From positions 19,930 to 83,929 of the forward strand of contig JAYSBP010000011.1 in NCBI GenBank assembly GCA_041915365.1: a DNA stretch of 64,000 bases, given 5' to 3'. Numbering within the stretch: the stretch's first letter is position 1; every line of letters begins with the position of its first letter. The notes under the pieces were generated by a model. The model saw only the letters and a list, made by a program, of their open reading frames with translations, made no database searches and was not told the DNA's origin. This document shows positions 8,116 to 16,745 of the stretch, in pieces. Source of the stretch: UBA6016 sp041915365 (GTDB taxonomy: Bacteria; Campylobacterota; Campylobacteria; Campylobacterales; UBA6016). A program made the translations under genes and the position numbers.

Positions 8116-8910
8116 TTGCAAACCCCGCATTTTTTGAACGCTTCAAAAGAACGCTACATGACGGCATTCATACTCATAGGGATAACCGTCGGTGTGATAC
8201 TTATAGATAATTTTTTGCTCACTTGGGCTTTTATGGGCGTATTTTATTTTCTAGGCTTTATAGAGGCCAATAGACTATTTAAATTGCAAAATATCTCTTT
8301 GTATCCAATAGCGATTATTATATGGCTCTCGGCATATTTTATGACCGACCCAGAGGATTTGGTGTTTTTTGTCCTTTTGATATATGCTAGTTATTTAGCG
8401 TTCAAAAATAGAGTCGGTTTTGTAGAGGGGATAGAGGGGCAAAAAGGGGTCAGAAACCTAATGGTGTTTTTGTATCCTACCGCACCAATGCTATTTATGC
8501 TCTCTTTGTACAAAGACTATGGGATGGCGTCGCTATTTTGGCTGATAGTCATCGTAGCCGTTACCGATACGGCGGCTTTTTTTACCGGTAAAGCGGTCGG
8601 TAAAGTCCCGTTTTCTCCGGCAAGTCCGAACAAGACCCTTGAAGGCGTGCTTGGCGGTATACTTGTGGCGAGCATAGTCGGCACACTGATGGGAATGGCA
8701 TTTTTGCCATTTTTTAAGGCCTTGCTTATATCTTTTGCCGTATCGGCTTCATCGATATTTGGGGATTTGTTTGAGTCATCACTAAAAAGACATGCCGACG
8801 TAAAAGATAGCGGCAATTTCCTCCCAGGGCACGGCGGCGTACTTGATAGACTTGATGGACATTTGTTTGGGGCGGTTGCGATGGTGGTACTTCTTAGAGG
8901 TCTTTATTGA
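8116..8910 (+). CDS. cdsA: Phosphatidate cytidylyltransferase (CDP-diglyceride synthase)
   Basis: Makes CDP-diacylglycerol from phosphatidic acid and CTP, the branch point of phospholipid synthesis in the inner membrane. Hydrophobic helices run through the protein, and the C-terminal CdsA signature is complete: SSLKRHADVKDSGN followed by LPGHGGVLDRLDG, supplying the metal-binding aspartates. Start is TTG at 8116 with AAGGAAG upstream; the next in-frame ATG is 14 codons downstream and is a possible alternative. It overlaps the dxr start by four bases (TTGA), so the two are coupled. Confidence 0.93.
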   Translation: MQTPHFLNASKERYMTAFILIGITVGVILIDNFLLTWAFMGVFYFLGFIEANRLFKLQNISLYPIAIIIWLSAYFMTDPEDLVFFVLLIYASYLAFKNRVGFVEGIEGQKGVRNLMVFLYPTAPMLFMLSLYKDYGMASLFWLIVIVAVTDTAAFFTGKAVGKVPFSPASPNKTLEGVLGGILVASIVGTLMGMAFLPFFKALLISFAVSASSIFGDLFESSLKRHADVKDSGNFLPGHGGVLDRLDGHLFGAVAMVVLLRGLY

Positions 8911-9998
8911 TAATTCTCGGCTCCACAGGCTCCATAGGAGTCAATGCCATTGACGTGTGTGAAAGAGAAAGTATACAAATAGAGCTTCTGTCCGCAGGTA
9001 GCAACTCTGAGCTTTTGAAAAAACAAATAGAAAAATTCCGCCCAAAATATGCTTGTATAGACAAAAATGACGGCTCGCTGGGGAGAAACTACTTAGGGAG
9101 CGAGATTTTTTACGGAGCGGAGGGGCTTAGCGAGGCCTTGGCAAAGACACAAAGCGCTAAAGCGCTAAATGCGATAGTCGGGTTCGCAGGGTTGCGCTCT
9201 ACTCTGGGCTGTATTGAGCTTGGCAAAGAGGTCGCTCTCGCCAACAAAGAGTCTCTCGTTGCAGCTGGAAAATTCATAGATATATCAAAAATAACCCCCG
9301 TTGACAGCGAGCATTTCGCACTTTGGTATCTAAACAGAGGTTTTGGCAAAATCCGAAAGATGACAATAACGGCGAGTGGCGGCGCACTAAGGGATGCTCC
9401 ACTCGGCCAAATATACGCTTCAAGTGTCTGTGATGTGTTAAAACACCCCAACTGGACAATGGGGCGGAAAATAACCGTTGATAGCGCAACGATGGTAAAC
9501 AAGCTCTTTGAAATTATCGAGGCGTACTGGCTTTTCGGCGACAAAATCTCATACGATGCAATAATAGAGACAAGCTCCACTATACACGCCATGATAGAGT
9601 TTGACGATGGGGTAAGTACGGCGCAGATGAGCGAGCCTGATATGAGACTCCCTATATCGTACGCACTATGCGGCAAGGCTACGCAAGATTTGTTTCAAAG
9701 CATTGACCTGCTTGGGCTTGGGGCTTTGGAGTTTAGGGCTATTGAGGAGGTGCGATACCCTGTTTGGAGGCTCAAAAACGAGCTTTTATCCAACCCGTCT
9801 TTGGCGCTTGTTCTTAACTCCGCAAATGAAATTGCCGTTGAAGCTTTTTTGGATGAGAAGATAGCTTTTGGAGAGATAGCTAGTACTATTTTTTCGGCGT
9901 GCGAGAAGTATGACGGGGCAAAGACGAATAGCATAGACGACGTATTTGCGCTTGACAAAGAGGTAAGGGAATATGCAAGAAGTATCATCAAAGCCTAA
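8907..9998 (+). CDS. dxr: 1-deoxy-D-xylulose 5-phosphate reductoisomerase
   Basis: Converts DXP to 2-C-methyl-D-erythritol 4-phosphate with NADPH, the committed step of the non-mevalonate isoprenoid pathway that supplies undecaprenyl and quinone side chains. The NADPH loop GSTGSIG is at residues 5-11. Other conserved blocks are ANKESLVAAG, PVDSEHFALW (metal ligands), SGGALRD and HPNWTMGRKITVDSATM. The TTG start overlaps the cdsA stop; the 363-residue length is at the short end of the normal range. It belongs to the rqcH-cdsA-dxr-tsaD operon. Confidence 0.96.
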   Translation: MIILGSTGSIGVNAIDVCERESIQIELLSAGSNSELLKKQIEKFRPKYACIDKNDGSLGRNYLGSEIFYGAEGLSEALAKTQSAKALNAIVGFAGLRSTLGCIELGKEVALANKESLVAAGKFIDISKITPVDSEHFALWYLNRGFGKIRKMTITASGGALRDAPLGQIYASSVCDVLKHPNWTMGRKITVDSATMVNKLFEIIEAYWLFGDKISYDAIIETSSTIHAMIEFDDGVSTAQMSEPDMRLPISYALCGKATQDLFQSIDLLGLGALEFRAIEEVRYPVWRLKNELLSNPSLALVLNSANEIAVEAFLDEKIAFGEIASTIFSACEKYDGAKTNSIDDVFALDKEVREYARSIIKA

Positions 9999-10518
9999 AA
10001 TACTTATTTTGCACGGCTGGGGCGGGAGTGATTTTCCGCATTGGCAACATTGGCTTACTACGAAGCTTGCGGGAGAGGGTTACCCTGTGTATTTTCCGCA
10101 ACTCCCTTTTATGCATACGCCTCGCAAAAAAGTTTGGCTTGAGAGTTTGGAGGGGATAATGTCTTCTTTCAAGCCAGATAGAATTGTGTGCCATTCACTT
10201 GGCAATATACTTTGGTTTTGGTACGCAAAAGCTCATCCGGAAGTAAAATTTGAAAAAGTGTTGCTGGTTGCTCCTCCATCCAGAAAGACGGACATAAAAG
10301 CCGTGGATACTTTTTTCCCGTTTCCAAAAGCCTCTGCACTATCCGATAATGCCTTGTTTGTCGTTAGTACGAATGACAAGTACATGGACGTGGACGAGGC
10401 AAGCGAAATACAAAAAGAGCTAGCTTGCGATATGAAGATAATACAAAGTGGCGGTCATCTCAACTCTGACGCCGGATATGGCGCTTGGCCTTTTGCATAC
10501 GAGTGGATAACGGCGTGA
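9973..10518 (+). CDS. RBBP9/YdeN-like serine hydrolase
   Basis: A 181-residue small alpha/beta hydrolase. It begins with the HGWGGSDFPHW oxyanion-loop motif. The nucleophile elbow CHSLGN carries Ser75, an aspartate lies in STNDKYMD and a histidine in GGHLNSDAGYG, giving a full catalytic triad. The family is mainly eukaryotic RBBP9 and bacterial YdeN; physiological substrates are unknown. The start lies inside the last 26 bases of dxr with AAGGGA as ribosome site, and its stop overlaps the GTG start of tsaD, so it is tightly coupled to both. In the Campylobacter jejuni order I recall, a different gene lies between dxr and tsaD. Confidence 0.82.
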   Translation: MQEVSSKPKILILHGWGGSDFPHWQHWLTTKLAGEGYPVYFPQLPFMHTPRKKVWLESLEGIMSSFKPDRIVCHSLGNILWFWYAKAHPEVKFEKVLLVAPPSRKTDIKAVDTFFPFPKASALSDNALFVVSTNDKYMDVDEASEIQKELACDMKIIQSGGHLNSDAGYGAWPFAYEWITA

Positions 10519-11498
10519 TACTATCCATAGAATCAAGCTGCGACGATAGCGCAATAGCGATAACCGAAATAGAGAGCAAAAAGCTTCTATTTCACAAAAA
10601 AATCTCTCAAGATGAAGAGCATAGCGTATACGGTGGAGTTGTGCCTGAGCTTGCGAGTAGGCTTCACGCGCTTTCGTTACCAAAATTGCTAGAGTCTGCC
10701 AGTGAATATCTCCCGCATATCAAAGCCGTAGCCGTGACCAATGAGCCTGGGCTTGTAGTCTCTCTCGTCGAGGGCGTATCGATGGCAAAAAGCGTTGCCA
10801 TAGCGCTTGGCGTGCCACTCATCCCAGTCAATCACTTAATAGGGCATATTTATTCGTTATTTATCGAGTCTGATTCTAGCTTGCCACTTGATGTGTTGCT
10901 TGTATCCGGCGGTCATACGCAGTATATGAGAGTTCGCTCAATGGTGGACGTGGAACTTGTTGCAAAGACTATGGATGATAGTTTTGGGGAGAGCTTTGAC
11001 AAAGCGGCAAAGATGCTGGGTCTTGGCTATCCTGGTGGGCCTCTAATAGAGGAGTGGGCCTTGAGAGGCGACGAAAACCGTTATGAACTCCCCGTGGCTC
11101 TTCAGGATAATAGACTTGCGTTTAGCTACTCGGGGCTCAAAAACGCATTTAGGCTAAAAATAGAAGAGGTTGGCGAGATGAATGAGCAAAAAATAGCAGA
11201 CCTTGCAGCCTCGTTTCAAAAAGTAGCAGTAGAGCATTTGCTATTTAAAATAAGACAGATTGTGAGAAATAATCCACCAAAAATACTTGGCATAGTCGGC
11301 GGTGCGGCGGCAAATAAGCGACTCAGAAGCGAACTTGATATACTCTCTAAAAAGCATAGTTTTGAGCTAATTTTTCCAAAAATGGAGTTTTGCTCAGATA
11401 ATGCCGCTATGGTTGGCAGGGTTGGTGTAGAGGCTTACAAAGAGAAAATGTTTAAAAATTATGCAGATTTTGACGTTGCGTCGAGAGCAAATTTTTAA
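10515..11498 (+). CDS. tsaD: tRNA threonylcarbamoyladenosine transferase subunit TsaD
   Basis: Transfers the threonylcarbamoyl group onto A37 of ANN-decoding tRNAs, with TsaB and TsaE. The metal-binding histidines are in NHLIGH (residues 107 and 111). SGGHTQY, the EESFGESFDKAAK-like block and CSDNAAMVG near the C-terminus are family signatures. I chose GTG at 10515, which overlaps the previous stop (GTGA) and gives the usual start IESSCDDSAIA; a start 10 codons earlier would run through the hydrolase reading frame. Length of 327 residues is normal. It ends the operon. Confidence 0.94.
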   Translation: MILSIESSCDDSAIAITEIESKKLLFHKKISQDEEHSVYGGVVPELASRLHALSLPKLLESASEYLPHIKAVAVTNEPGLVVSLVEGVSMAKSVAIALGVPLIPVNHLIGHIYSLFIESDSSLPLDVLLVSGGHTQYMRVRSMVDVELVAKTMDDSFGESFDKAAKMLGLGYPGGPLIEEWALRGDENRYELPVALQDNRLAFSYSGLKNAFRLKIEEVGEMNEQKIADLAASFQKVAVEHLLFKIRQIVRNNPPKILGIVGGAAANKRLRSELDILSKKHSFELIFPKMEFCSDNAAMVGRVGVEAYKEKMFKNYADFDVASRANF

Positions 11499-11525
11499 TT
11501 AAGACTAATTTTATCTTTTTTAGCC

Positions 11526-11531
11526 TACAAT
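11526..11531 (+). promoter_or_regulatory. Putative -10 element of tpx
   Basis: TACAAT lies 34 bases upstream of the tpx start in the short gap after tsaD. No clear -35 box is seen, which is usual for vegetative promoters of Campylobacterota. A strong ACAAGGAGAT ribosome site precedes the ATG. Confidence 0.4.
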
Positions 11532-11564
11532 TTGAGCAGTTATCAAAAAACAAGGAGATAAAAA

Positions 11565-12110
11565 ATGGCATCAGTACTTTTCAAAGGTAGTCCGGTAAAT
11601 CTTGAAGGAACAGAGGTAAAAGTAGGGGATAAAGCTCCTGCGATTACTCTTCCAAACAAAGGTCTTGCAGACGTAGTTGTTGGTGGCGCTAGCGACTGCA
11701 TCCAAATAATCGTAGCAGTACCTTCTCTTGATACTCCGGTATGTGCGTCTGAAACTAGAAAATTCAACGTTGAAGCTGCAAAAATCAACAGCGCAAAAGT
11801 GCAAATCGTATCTATGGACCTTCCGTTTGCGGCTGGTAGATTTTGTACGACTGAAGGTATCGAAAACCTTGACGTATGTTCAGATTTTAGAGGCAAAGAG
11901 TTTGCAAAAGCTTATGGCGTACTAATAGGTGAAGGCGTACTTAGAGGTCTAACGGCTAGAGCTATATTCGTAGTTGATAAAGCCGGAACGGTAGTTTACA
12001 AAGAACTTGTAAGCGAAGTAACAGAAGAGCCAAACTATGACGCTGCTCTTGAGGCCGCAAAAGCTGCTGGCGCTACTGGCTCATCTTGCTGCGGTGGTGG
12101 TTGCCACTAA
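11565..12110 (+). CDS. tpx: Thiol peroxidase with Cys-rich C-terminal tail
   Basis: An atypical two-cysteine peroxiredoxin that reduces hydrogen and lipid peroxides using thioredoxin. The peroxidatic cysteine is Cys60 in SLDTPVCASET and the resolving cysteine is Cys94 in AAGRFCTTEG, the expected spacing for Tpx. The body ends near residue 166, where family members usually stop. An extra tail follows with AAGATGSSCCGGGCH, placing cysteines at 175, 176 and 180 and a final histidine; it looks like a metal-binding or redox tail. The gene is a single unit with its own strong ribosome site and a hairpin after the stop. Codon choice is unusually regular, as in a highly expressed gene. Confidence 0.94.
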   Translation: MASVLFKGSPVNLEGTEVKVGDKAPAITLPNKGLADVVVGGASDCIQIIVAVPSLDTPVCASETRKFNVEAAKINSAKVQIVSMDLPFAAGRFCTTEGIENLDVCSDFRGKEFAKAYGVLIGEGVLRGLTARAIFVVDKAGTVVYKELVSEVTEEPNYDAALEAAKAAGATGSSCCGGGCH

Positions 12111-12118
12111 CTAAAGTT

Positions 12119-12139
12119 ATAGGCGGATTTTCCGTCTAT
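12119..12139. terminator. Hairpin between convergent tpx and murB
   Basis: ATAGGCGGA and TCCGTCTAT form a 9-bp stem with one G-U pair around a TTT loop; CTATTTTT follows on the plus strand. It lies in the 25-base gap between the two convergent genes and overlaps the murB stop, so it probably terminates tpx. Confidence 0.6.
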
Positions 12140-12918
12140 ACTATTTTTACCTCTAGCTCCAACTTGACTTTTGACTTTTCCATGACTTTTTTTTGCGCTA
12201 GCTCTATAAGTTCTAGCGCATCTTCCACTTTCCCATCCCCTAGATTTACCAAAAAATTAGCGTGAACTTCGCTAAACGCCATGTCGCCTATTCTATAGCC
12301 TTTCATTCCCGCTTCCTCTAGCAGTCTTCCGGCGTAGTCAGCTTGTGGATTTTTGAAGCAGCTCCCTGCGCTTGGATTTTTTGGCTGATTTTTTCGTGCG
12401 TTTTTTAGCTCTTCAAACAACGCTTCATCAAACCCTTTTGTGCTTGCATCAAACACGGCTTCCAATGCTATTCCGGCTAAAGAAGCAAATCTGTATCCGT
12501 GTGCGATTTCATCTTTTTGCTTGTAGCCGTCGGCAAATTTTACGGATATGATGCCGTTAAACATCTCTTGTCCTTTAAGACCGGCGTTCATGGAGAGCAT
12601 ACCGCCGATTGTTCCTGGTAGTCCACCCAAAAACTCAAATCCACTCAGGTTATTTTTCTTTGCAAAGCTAAACGCCCGCCCGCCGCTCATTGCCGCTCCG
12701 ATGCACAGCTTGTCTTCCTCTAACCTTATGTACTCAAACTCATCGCCCAAAATAGCTAGATTTTTGTTCTTTCCACTCACTATTAGGTTGTAGCCACCAC
12801 CGATAATCATACCGTCAAATGCTGCGGCGTCGGCTTCGTTTTCTATGACGTTTATTTCTATGACTGGGCCCAGGCAAATGGAGGAGTATTTTGAAAAATC
12901 TACGGTTTTTTTGCGCAT
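12136..12918 (-). CDS. murB: UDP-N-acetylenolpyruvoylglucosamine reductase
   Basis: Reduces UDP-GlcNAc-enolpyruvate to UDP-MurNAc with NADPH and FAD, an early peptidoglycan step. Conserved parts seen are the FAD-binding IGGGYNLIVSGK, EFLGGLPGTIGG, the catalytic serine in PSAGSCFKNP and the glutamate in AFSEVHANFLVN near the end. At 260 residues it is the short Campylobacterota type. The start codon lies directly after the fliQ stop. It is the last gene of mqnD-fliQ-murB; a fliQ-murB pair next to recA-eno is also the arrangement I recall in Campylobacter jejuni. Confidence 0.93.
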   Translation of the reverse strand: MRKKTVDFSKYSSICLGPVIEINVIENEADAAAFDGMIIGGGYNLIVSGKNKNLAILGDEFEYIRLEEDKLCIGAAMSGGRAFSFAKKNNLSGFEFLGGLPGTIGGMLSMNAGLKGQEMFNGIISVKFADGYKQKDEIAHGYRFASLAGIALEAVFDASTKGFDEALFEELKNARKNQPKNPSAGSCFKNPQADYAGRLLEEAGMKGYRIGDMAFSEVHANFLVNLGDGKVEDALELIELAQKKVMEKSKVKLELEVKIV

Positions 12919-13185
12919 TTAGAAGACAAAAGTGGGAATCATACGGATAAGGCGGGTTGTGAAGTCTATTAGCTCGTTCATCATCCAAGGCATAGTAAAA
13001 AGCATAACAGCGCCAGTAAGGACGATTTTTGGCAAAAATGAAAGCGTCGCTTCGTTGATTTGTGTTGTGGCCTGAAAAATACTAACCACAAGTCCGGCAA
13101 GAAGTCCGGCAAGAAGCAGCGGCATTGAGATAATAAGCGTAATTTTTAGCGTCTCAACGGTTAACGCCACAAGTTTCGCTTCCAC
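12919..13185 (-). CDS. fliQ: Flagellar export apparatus protein FliQ
   Basis: An 88-residue inner membrane protein of the flagellar type III export gate. It has the usual two long hydrophobic helices (about 14-40 and 50-75) around the conserved SIFQATTQINEATLSFLPKI. The GTG start at 13185 has a perfect AGGAGG five bases upstream, which decides the start. It shares a transcript with mqnD and murB rather than other flagellar genes; scattered flagellar genes are typical of this phylum, and fliP is found elsewhere in this window. Confidence 0.94.
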   Translation of the reverse strand: MEAKLVALTVETLKITLIISMPLLLAGLLAGLVVSIFQATTQINEATLSFLPKIVLTGAVMLFTMPWMMNELIDFTTRLIRMIPTFVF

Positions 13186-13194
13186 TCCGGCCTC

Positions 13195-14055
13195 CTAACT
13201 GAATCTATAATCGACGTATTCTTTTGGCAACAGCATATCTGCGGCGCTAAGTTTTTTGTCGTAAATACCGTGATTATATCCTATTTCAAAGAGCTTATCA
13301 ATAGCTGAAAGTGACAGCTCGTCCATCGTCTCGGAGCGTTCATTTGCATACATTGAGAGATATTTTTCGAGTTTTTTGGCATCCACCCTTATGAGGTCTC
13401 TTTCAAGGAGCATTTTGCTTAGCGTTTCCTTGTTTTTTACACCTACTTTTACAGCGTCAAGTAGTATGTTTTCAATGTTTATCGCCCTTAGTAGCGGTAT
13501 TGAGCGTCTAATTCCCATTCCACCAAGCGGCAGAGGCATATTCCCAGCCAATTCTCTCCATATATCAAATATCTCACGCTCAACCTCTAGGTCATCAGAG
13601 TAAGTGAGTATTGCCTCGTGGATTAGCACGCCGGCATCGACTGCACCGTCAAGTACAGCCTTTTCAATTTCAAGAAAATTCATATACACGGGTCTTGCAT
13701 CTGGATAGGCTATGCGAAAAAGCATCGCATTTGTGGTGTATTTGCCGCTTAGGGCTACTTTGAAATTTCGCTTTAGCTTTGCACCATTTTTCTTCACTAG
13801 CTTTGGCCCGTATCCTTCGCCAAAACTCATGGCACATCTTAGTAGGGCGTAGTCGTCTCTCATAAACGGATAAGCGCCAAAGCTAATAGCAGTAGCGTCG
13901 TATGTTCCCTTCATTGCCTCTTCGTTTAGAGTTTCTATGTCGAGGGCTATATTGTCAAACTCTAGGTCGCCTGTATTTACCCATCCGAATTTGATAGCGT
14001 AATACATAAAAATATCATCTGCATCAGGCGAGTGGGCAACGCTTATTTTTGGCAT
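13195..14055 (-). CDS. mqnD: 1,4-dihydroxy-6-naphthoate synthase (MqnD)
   Basis: Acts in the futalosine pathway of menaquinone synthesis, cleaving cyclic dehypoxanthine futalosine to dihydroxynaphthoate. The fold is that of periplasmic binding proteins but without a signal peptide. The N-terminal AHSPDADDIFMYYAI matches the family's SPxxxDxFxF start. GVLIHEAILTY near residue 145 carries the histidine used as the catalytic base in MqnD and separates it from MqnA. GMGIRRS is also conserved. It is the first gene of the mqnD-fliQ-murB transcript and is divergent from recA. Confidence 0.85.
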   Translation of the reverse strand: MPKISVAHSPDADDIFMYYAIKFGWVNTGDLEFDNIALDIETLNEEAMKGTYDATAISFGAYPFMRDDYALLRCAMSFGEGYGPKLVKKNGAKLKRNFKVALSGKYTTNAMLFRIAYPDARPVYMNFLEIEKAVLDGAVDAGVLIHEAILTYSDDLEVEREIFDIWRELAGNMPLPLGGMGIRRSIPLLRAINIENILLDAVKVGVKNKETLSKMLLERDLIRVDAKKLEKYLSMYANERSETMDELSLSAIDKLFEIGYNHGIYDKKLSAADMLLPKEYVDYRFS

Positions 14056-14151
14056 ATTTTTTCCGTCTTTTTTGGCGGATTTTACCGCTTCCTACTTTAA
14101 GCGTCCAAGTGTTAACATAATCTCATAATCCCGCAAAAAGGCCTAAACCGG

Positions 14152-15192
14152 ATGGATGAAAACAAGAAAAAATCATTAGAATTAGCAATAAAACAAATAG
14201 ATAAAGCATTCGGAAAAGGTGCGCTTATGAGACTGGGCGATAGGGCTGAGGAGAACATAGAGGCAATCTCTACCGGTTCTCTTGGGCTTGACCTAGCTCT
14301 TGGCATCGGAGGTGTACCAAAAGGTCGTATCATAGAGATATATGGGCCTGAGTCATCTGGTAAGACTACTCTTACGTTGCATATAGTGGCAGAGGCTCAA
14401 AAGCAAGGCGGTGTTTGTGCATTCGTAGACGCCGAACACGCCCTTGACGTTAAATACGCAAAAAACCTAGGCGTTGATACAGATAATCTTCTCGTATCTC
14501 AACCGGACTTCGGTGAGCAAGCTCTTGAGATAGTGGAGACGCTAGCTAGAAGCGGCGCAGTTGATGTGATAGTCGTGGACTCTGTGGCGGCACTTACTCC
14601 AAAAGCAGAGATAGAAGGAGATATGGGTGATAGCCATATGGGTCTTCAAGCTAGACTTATGAGTCAAGCACTCAGAAAGCTCGCCGGTGTACTTCATAAG
14701 ATGAATACGACCGTAATTTTTATCAACCAAATACGCCAAAAAATCGGTGGCATGAGCTACGGTAATAACGAGACAACAACGGGCGGAAATGCACTAAAGT
14801 TTTATGCTTCGGTAAGAATAGACATCAGAAAAATACAGAGTCTAAAACAAGGCGAAGACGTAATCGGTAATCGTGTAAAAGCGAAAGTTATCAAAAACAA
14901 AGTAGCGCCTCCGTTTAGACAAGCTGAGTTTGACGTAATGTTTGGCGAAGGTATAAGCAAAATGGGCGAGATAATCGATTACGGTGTCAAGCTTGATATA
15001 GTGGATAAAGCTGGAGCGTGGTTCTCCTACAAATCGACAAAAATAGGGCAAGGCAGAGAAAATTCAAAGATTTTCCTAAAAGACAACCCTGCCGTTTGTC
15101 AAGAAATTGAAAATGAAATACGCAATAGTATCGGCATGGAGGGTGAACTACCAAGCCTATCAGATGAAACCAACACAGGAGAAGACGAATGA
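14152..15192 (+). CDS. recA: Recombinase RecA
   Basis: The 346-residue strand-exchange protein for homologous recombination and DNA repair. Walker A is GPESSGKTT (about residues 66-74), Walker B is VDVIVVDSVAALTPKAE, and loop L2 includes IRQKIGGMSYGNNETTTGGNALKF. No intein or truncation. The ATG is preceded by a purine-rich AAAAAGG. Its stop overlaps the eno start as ATGA. I see no obvious LexA box in the 96-base gap to mqnD, and Campylobacterota generally lack LexA. Confidence 0.98.
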   Translation: MDENKKKSLELAIKQIDKAFGKGALMRLGDRAEENIEAISTGSLGLDLALGIGGVPKGRIIEIYGPESSGKTTLTLHIVAEAQKQGGVCAFVDAEHALDVKYAKNLGVDTDNLLVSQPDFGEQALEIVETLARSGAVDVIVVDSVAALTPKAEIEGDMGDSHMGLQARLMSQALRKLAGVLHKMNTTVIFINQIRQKIGGMSYGNNETTTGGNALKFYASVRIDIRKIQSLKQGEDVIGNRVKAKVIKNKVAPPFRQAEFDVMFGEGISKMGEIIDYGVKLDIVDKAGAWFSYKSTKIGQGRENSKIFLKDNPAVCQEIENEIRNSIGMEGELPSLSDETNTGEDE

Positions 15193-16466
15193 TATACATA
15201 GATGATTTATATGCGAGTGAAGCGATAGATTCAAGGGGCAATCCTACTGTAAAAGTAACGGTTCGACTCTCCGATGGAACGGTAGAGAGCGCTTATGTGC
15301 CGAGTGGGGCTAGTACGGGCAAGAGAGAGGCTCTTGAGCTTAGGGATGGCGATAAAGCAAGATTTGGCGGTAAAGGCGTGCTAAAAGCTTGTGAAAACGT
15401 AAAAACGTTAATAGCTGACGAGATAATGGGTCTTAGCCCTTTTAATCAAGGGCATATTGATGCCGTCATAAAACAAGTAGACGGTACGGAAAATTACTCA
15501 AATATAGGCGCAAATGCGGCTCTTGGCGTATCAATGGCTGTAGCTAGAGCGGCGGCAAGCTCTCTTGGCGTGCCTCTTTATAGATACCTTGGCGGTGTAA
15601 ATGCCGTAGTCTTGCCAACGCCTATGCTAAACATCATCAACGGTGGCGCTCATGCCGCAGATAGTGCAGACTTTCAAGAGTATATGATTATGCCTATCGG
15701 TTTTGAAAGCTTCAAAGAGGCGCTTAGAGCTTCGGCAGAGGTGTATCAAGCGTTAAAAAAAGTGCTTCATGACGAAGGTCATTCTACAAATATCGGCGAT
15801 GAGGGTGGTTTTGCACCATCACTAGCAAACAACGAAGAGCCTATACAAAAAATAATGAAAGCGATAGAGCTTGCTGGATACAAAGCTGGAGAGCAAATCT
15901 GTATAGCTCTTGACGTCGCTTCAAGCGAATTTTACGAGGATGGCAAATACAACCTACATACTGAAAGCAGAGTGTTATCAAGCTCTGAAATGGTTGATTA
16001 TTATGAGATGCTAATAGGTAAATACCCTATCGTATCTATCGAAGATGGTCTTGACGAGGGCGATTGGGATGGCTGGGCTGAGCTTACAAAAAGACTTGGC
16101 GATAAGGTACAGCTAGTCGGTGACGACTTATTCGTGACAAACAAAAAAATAGTTGCAGAGGGAATCGAAAAAAATATCGCAAACTCCGTACTTATAAAGC
16201 TAAACCAAATAGGTACACTATCGGAGACTATGCAAACTATGAGACTTGCGCATAGAAACGACTATACTTGCATCGTTTCGCATAGAAGCGGCGAGACAGA
16301 AGATAGCTTCATAGCCGATCTTGCTGTAGCGGTAAACTCTGGCCAAATCAAAACGGGCTCAACCGCAAGAAGTGAGCGTATAGCAAAATACAATAGACTT
16401 CTTGAAATCGAAGAGGAGCTTGGCGACGCTGCTGAATACATAGGAAAAAGCATTTTTAAAAAATAA
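15189..16466 (+). CDS. eno: Enolase
   Basis: Interconverts 2-phosphoglycerate and phosphoenolpyruvate in glycolysis and gluconeogenesis. The 425-residue protein has the expected SRGNPTVKV start, VPSGASTGKREALELRDGD, the catalytic glutamates in IGDEGGFAPS, the metal-binding ALDVASSEFY and IEDGLDEGDWDGW, the catalytic lysine in IKLNQIGTLSET, and SHRSGETEDSFIADL. It is translationally coupled to recA by ATGA. A recA-eno pair followed by a small FtsB-like gene is an arrangement typical of Campylobacterota. Confidence 0.98.
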   Translation: MIYIDDLYASEAIDSRGNPTVKVTVRLSDGTVESAYVPSGASTGKREALELRDGDKARFGGKGVLKACENVKTLIADEIMGLSPFNQGHIDAVIKQVDGTENYSNIGANAALGVSMAVARAAASSLGVPLYRYLGGVNAVVLPTPMLNIINGGAHAADSADFQEYMIMPIGFESFKEALRASAEVYQALKKVLHDEGHSTNIGDEGGFAPSLANNEEPIQKIMKAIELAGYKAGEQICIALDVASSEFYEDGKYNLHTESRVLSSSEMVDYYEMLIGKYPIVSIEDGLDEGDWDGWAELTKRLGDKVQLVGDDLFVTNKKIVAEGIEKNIANSVLIKLNQIGTLSETMQTMRLAHRNDYTCIVSHRSGETEDSFIADLAVAVNSGQIKTGSTARSERIAKYNRLLEIEEELGDAAEYIGKSIFKK

Positions 16467-16469
16467 AAA

Positions 16470-16745
16470 ATGAACGAGATTTTAGAGGAGCTAGAGCAGC
16501 CCAAACGCCGTAAAACATTTGATTTTAGTAGTGGCGTATGGAAGCTAGCGGCCCTCTTTGCTCTTGTCGCCATCTTTGCCGTTTATACAGGCTCTCTGTT
16601 GTTCGGGCAAAACTCCGTATCCACTCTTTTTAGCTTAGAAGACCAAAGAGATCATCTCAAATCAGAAATAGAAAAACTAAAAGAACAAAATGCAAAATAT
16701 CAAAAAGAGTATTTTGAGCTAAAAAGACTTGAAGGGGACAAATGA
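16470..16745 (+). CDS. FtsB/DivIC-like cell division protein
   Basis: A 91-residue bitopic membrane protein. A short cytoplasmic N-terminus is followed by one membrane helix (about 27-48, LAALFALVAIFAVYTGSLLF) and a periplasmic coiled coil (about 58-90, DQRDHLKSEIEKLKEQNAKY). This is the septum-formation-initiator layout, in which FtsB pairs with FtsL and FtsQ at the divisome. It starts three bases after eno and overlaps the next gene by four bases. Assignment is by layout and position rather than a strong sequence signature. Confidence 0.72.
   Translation: MNEILEELEQPKRRKTFDFSSGVWKLAALFALVAIFAVYTGSLLFGQNSVSTLFSLEDQRDHLKSEIEKLKEQNAKYQKEYFELKRLEGDK

Noticed and set aside
9110..9676. Minus-strand frame of 188 codons opposite dxr
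   Set aside because: Shadow of dxr, whose catalytic motifs are intact; no start signals.
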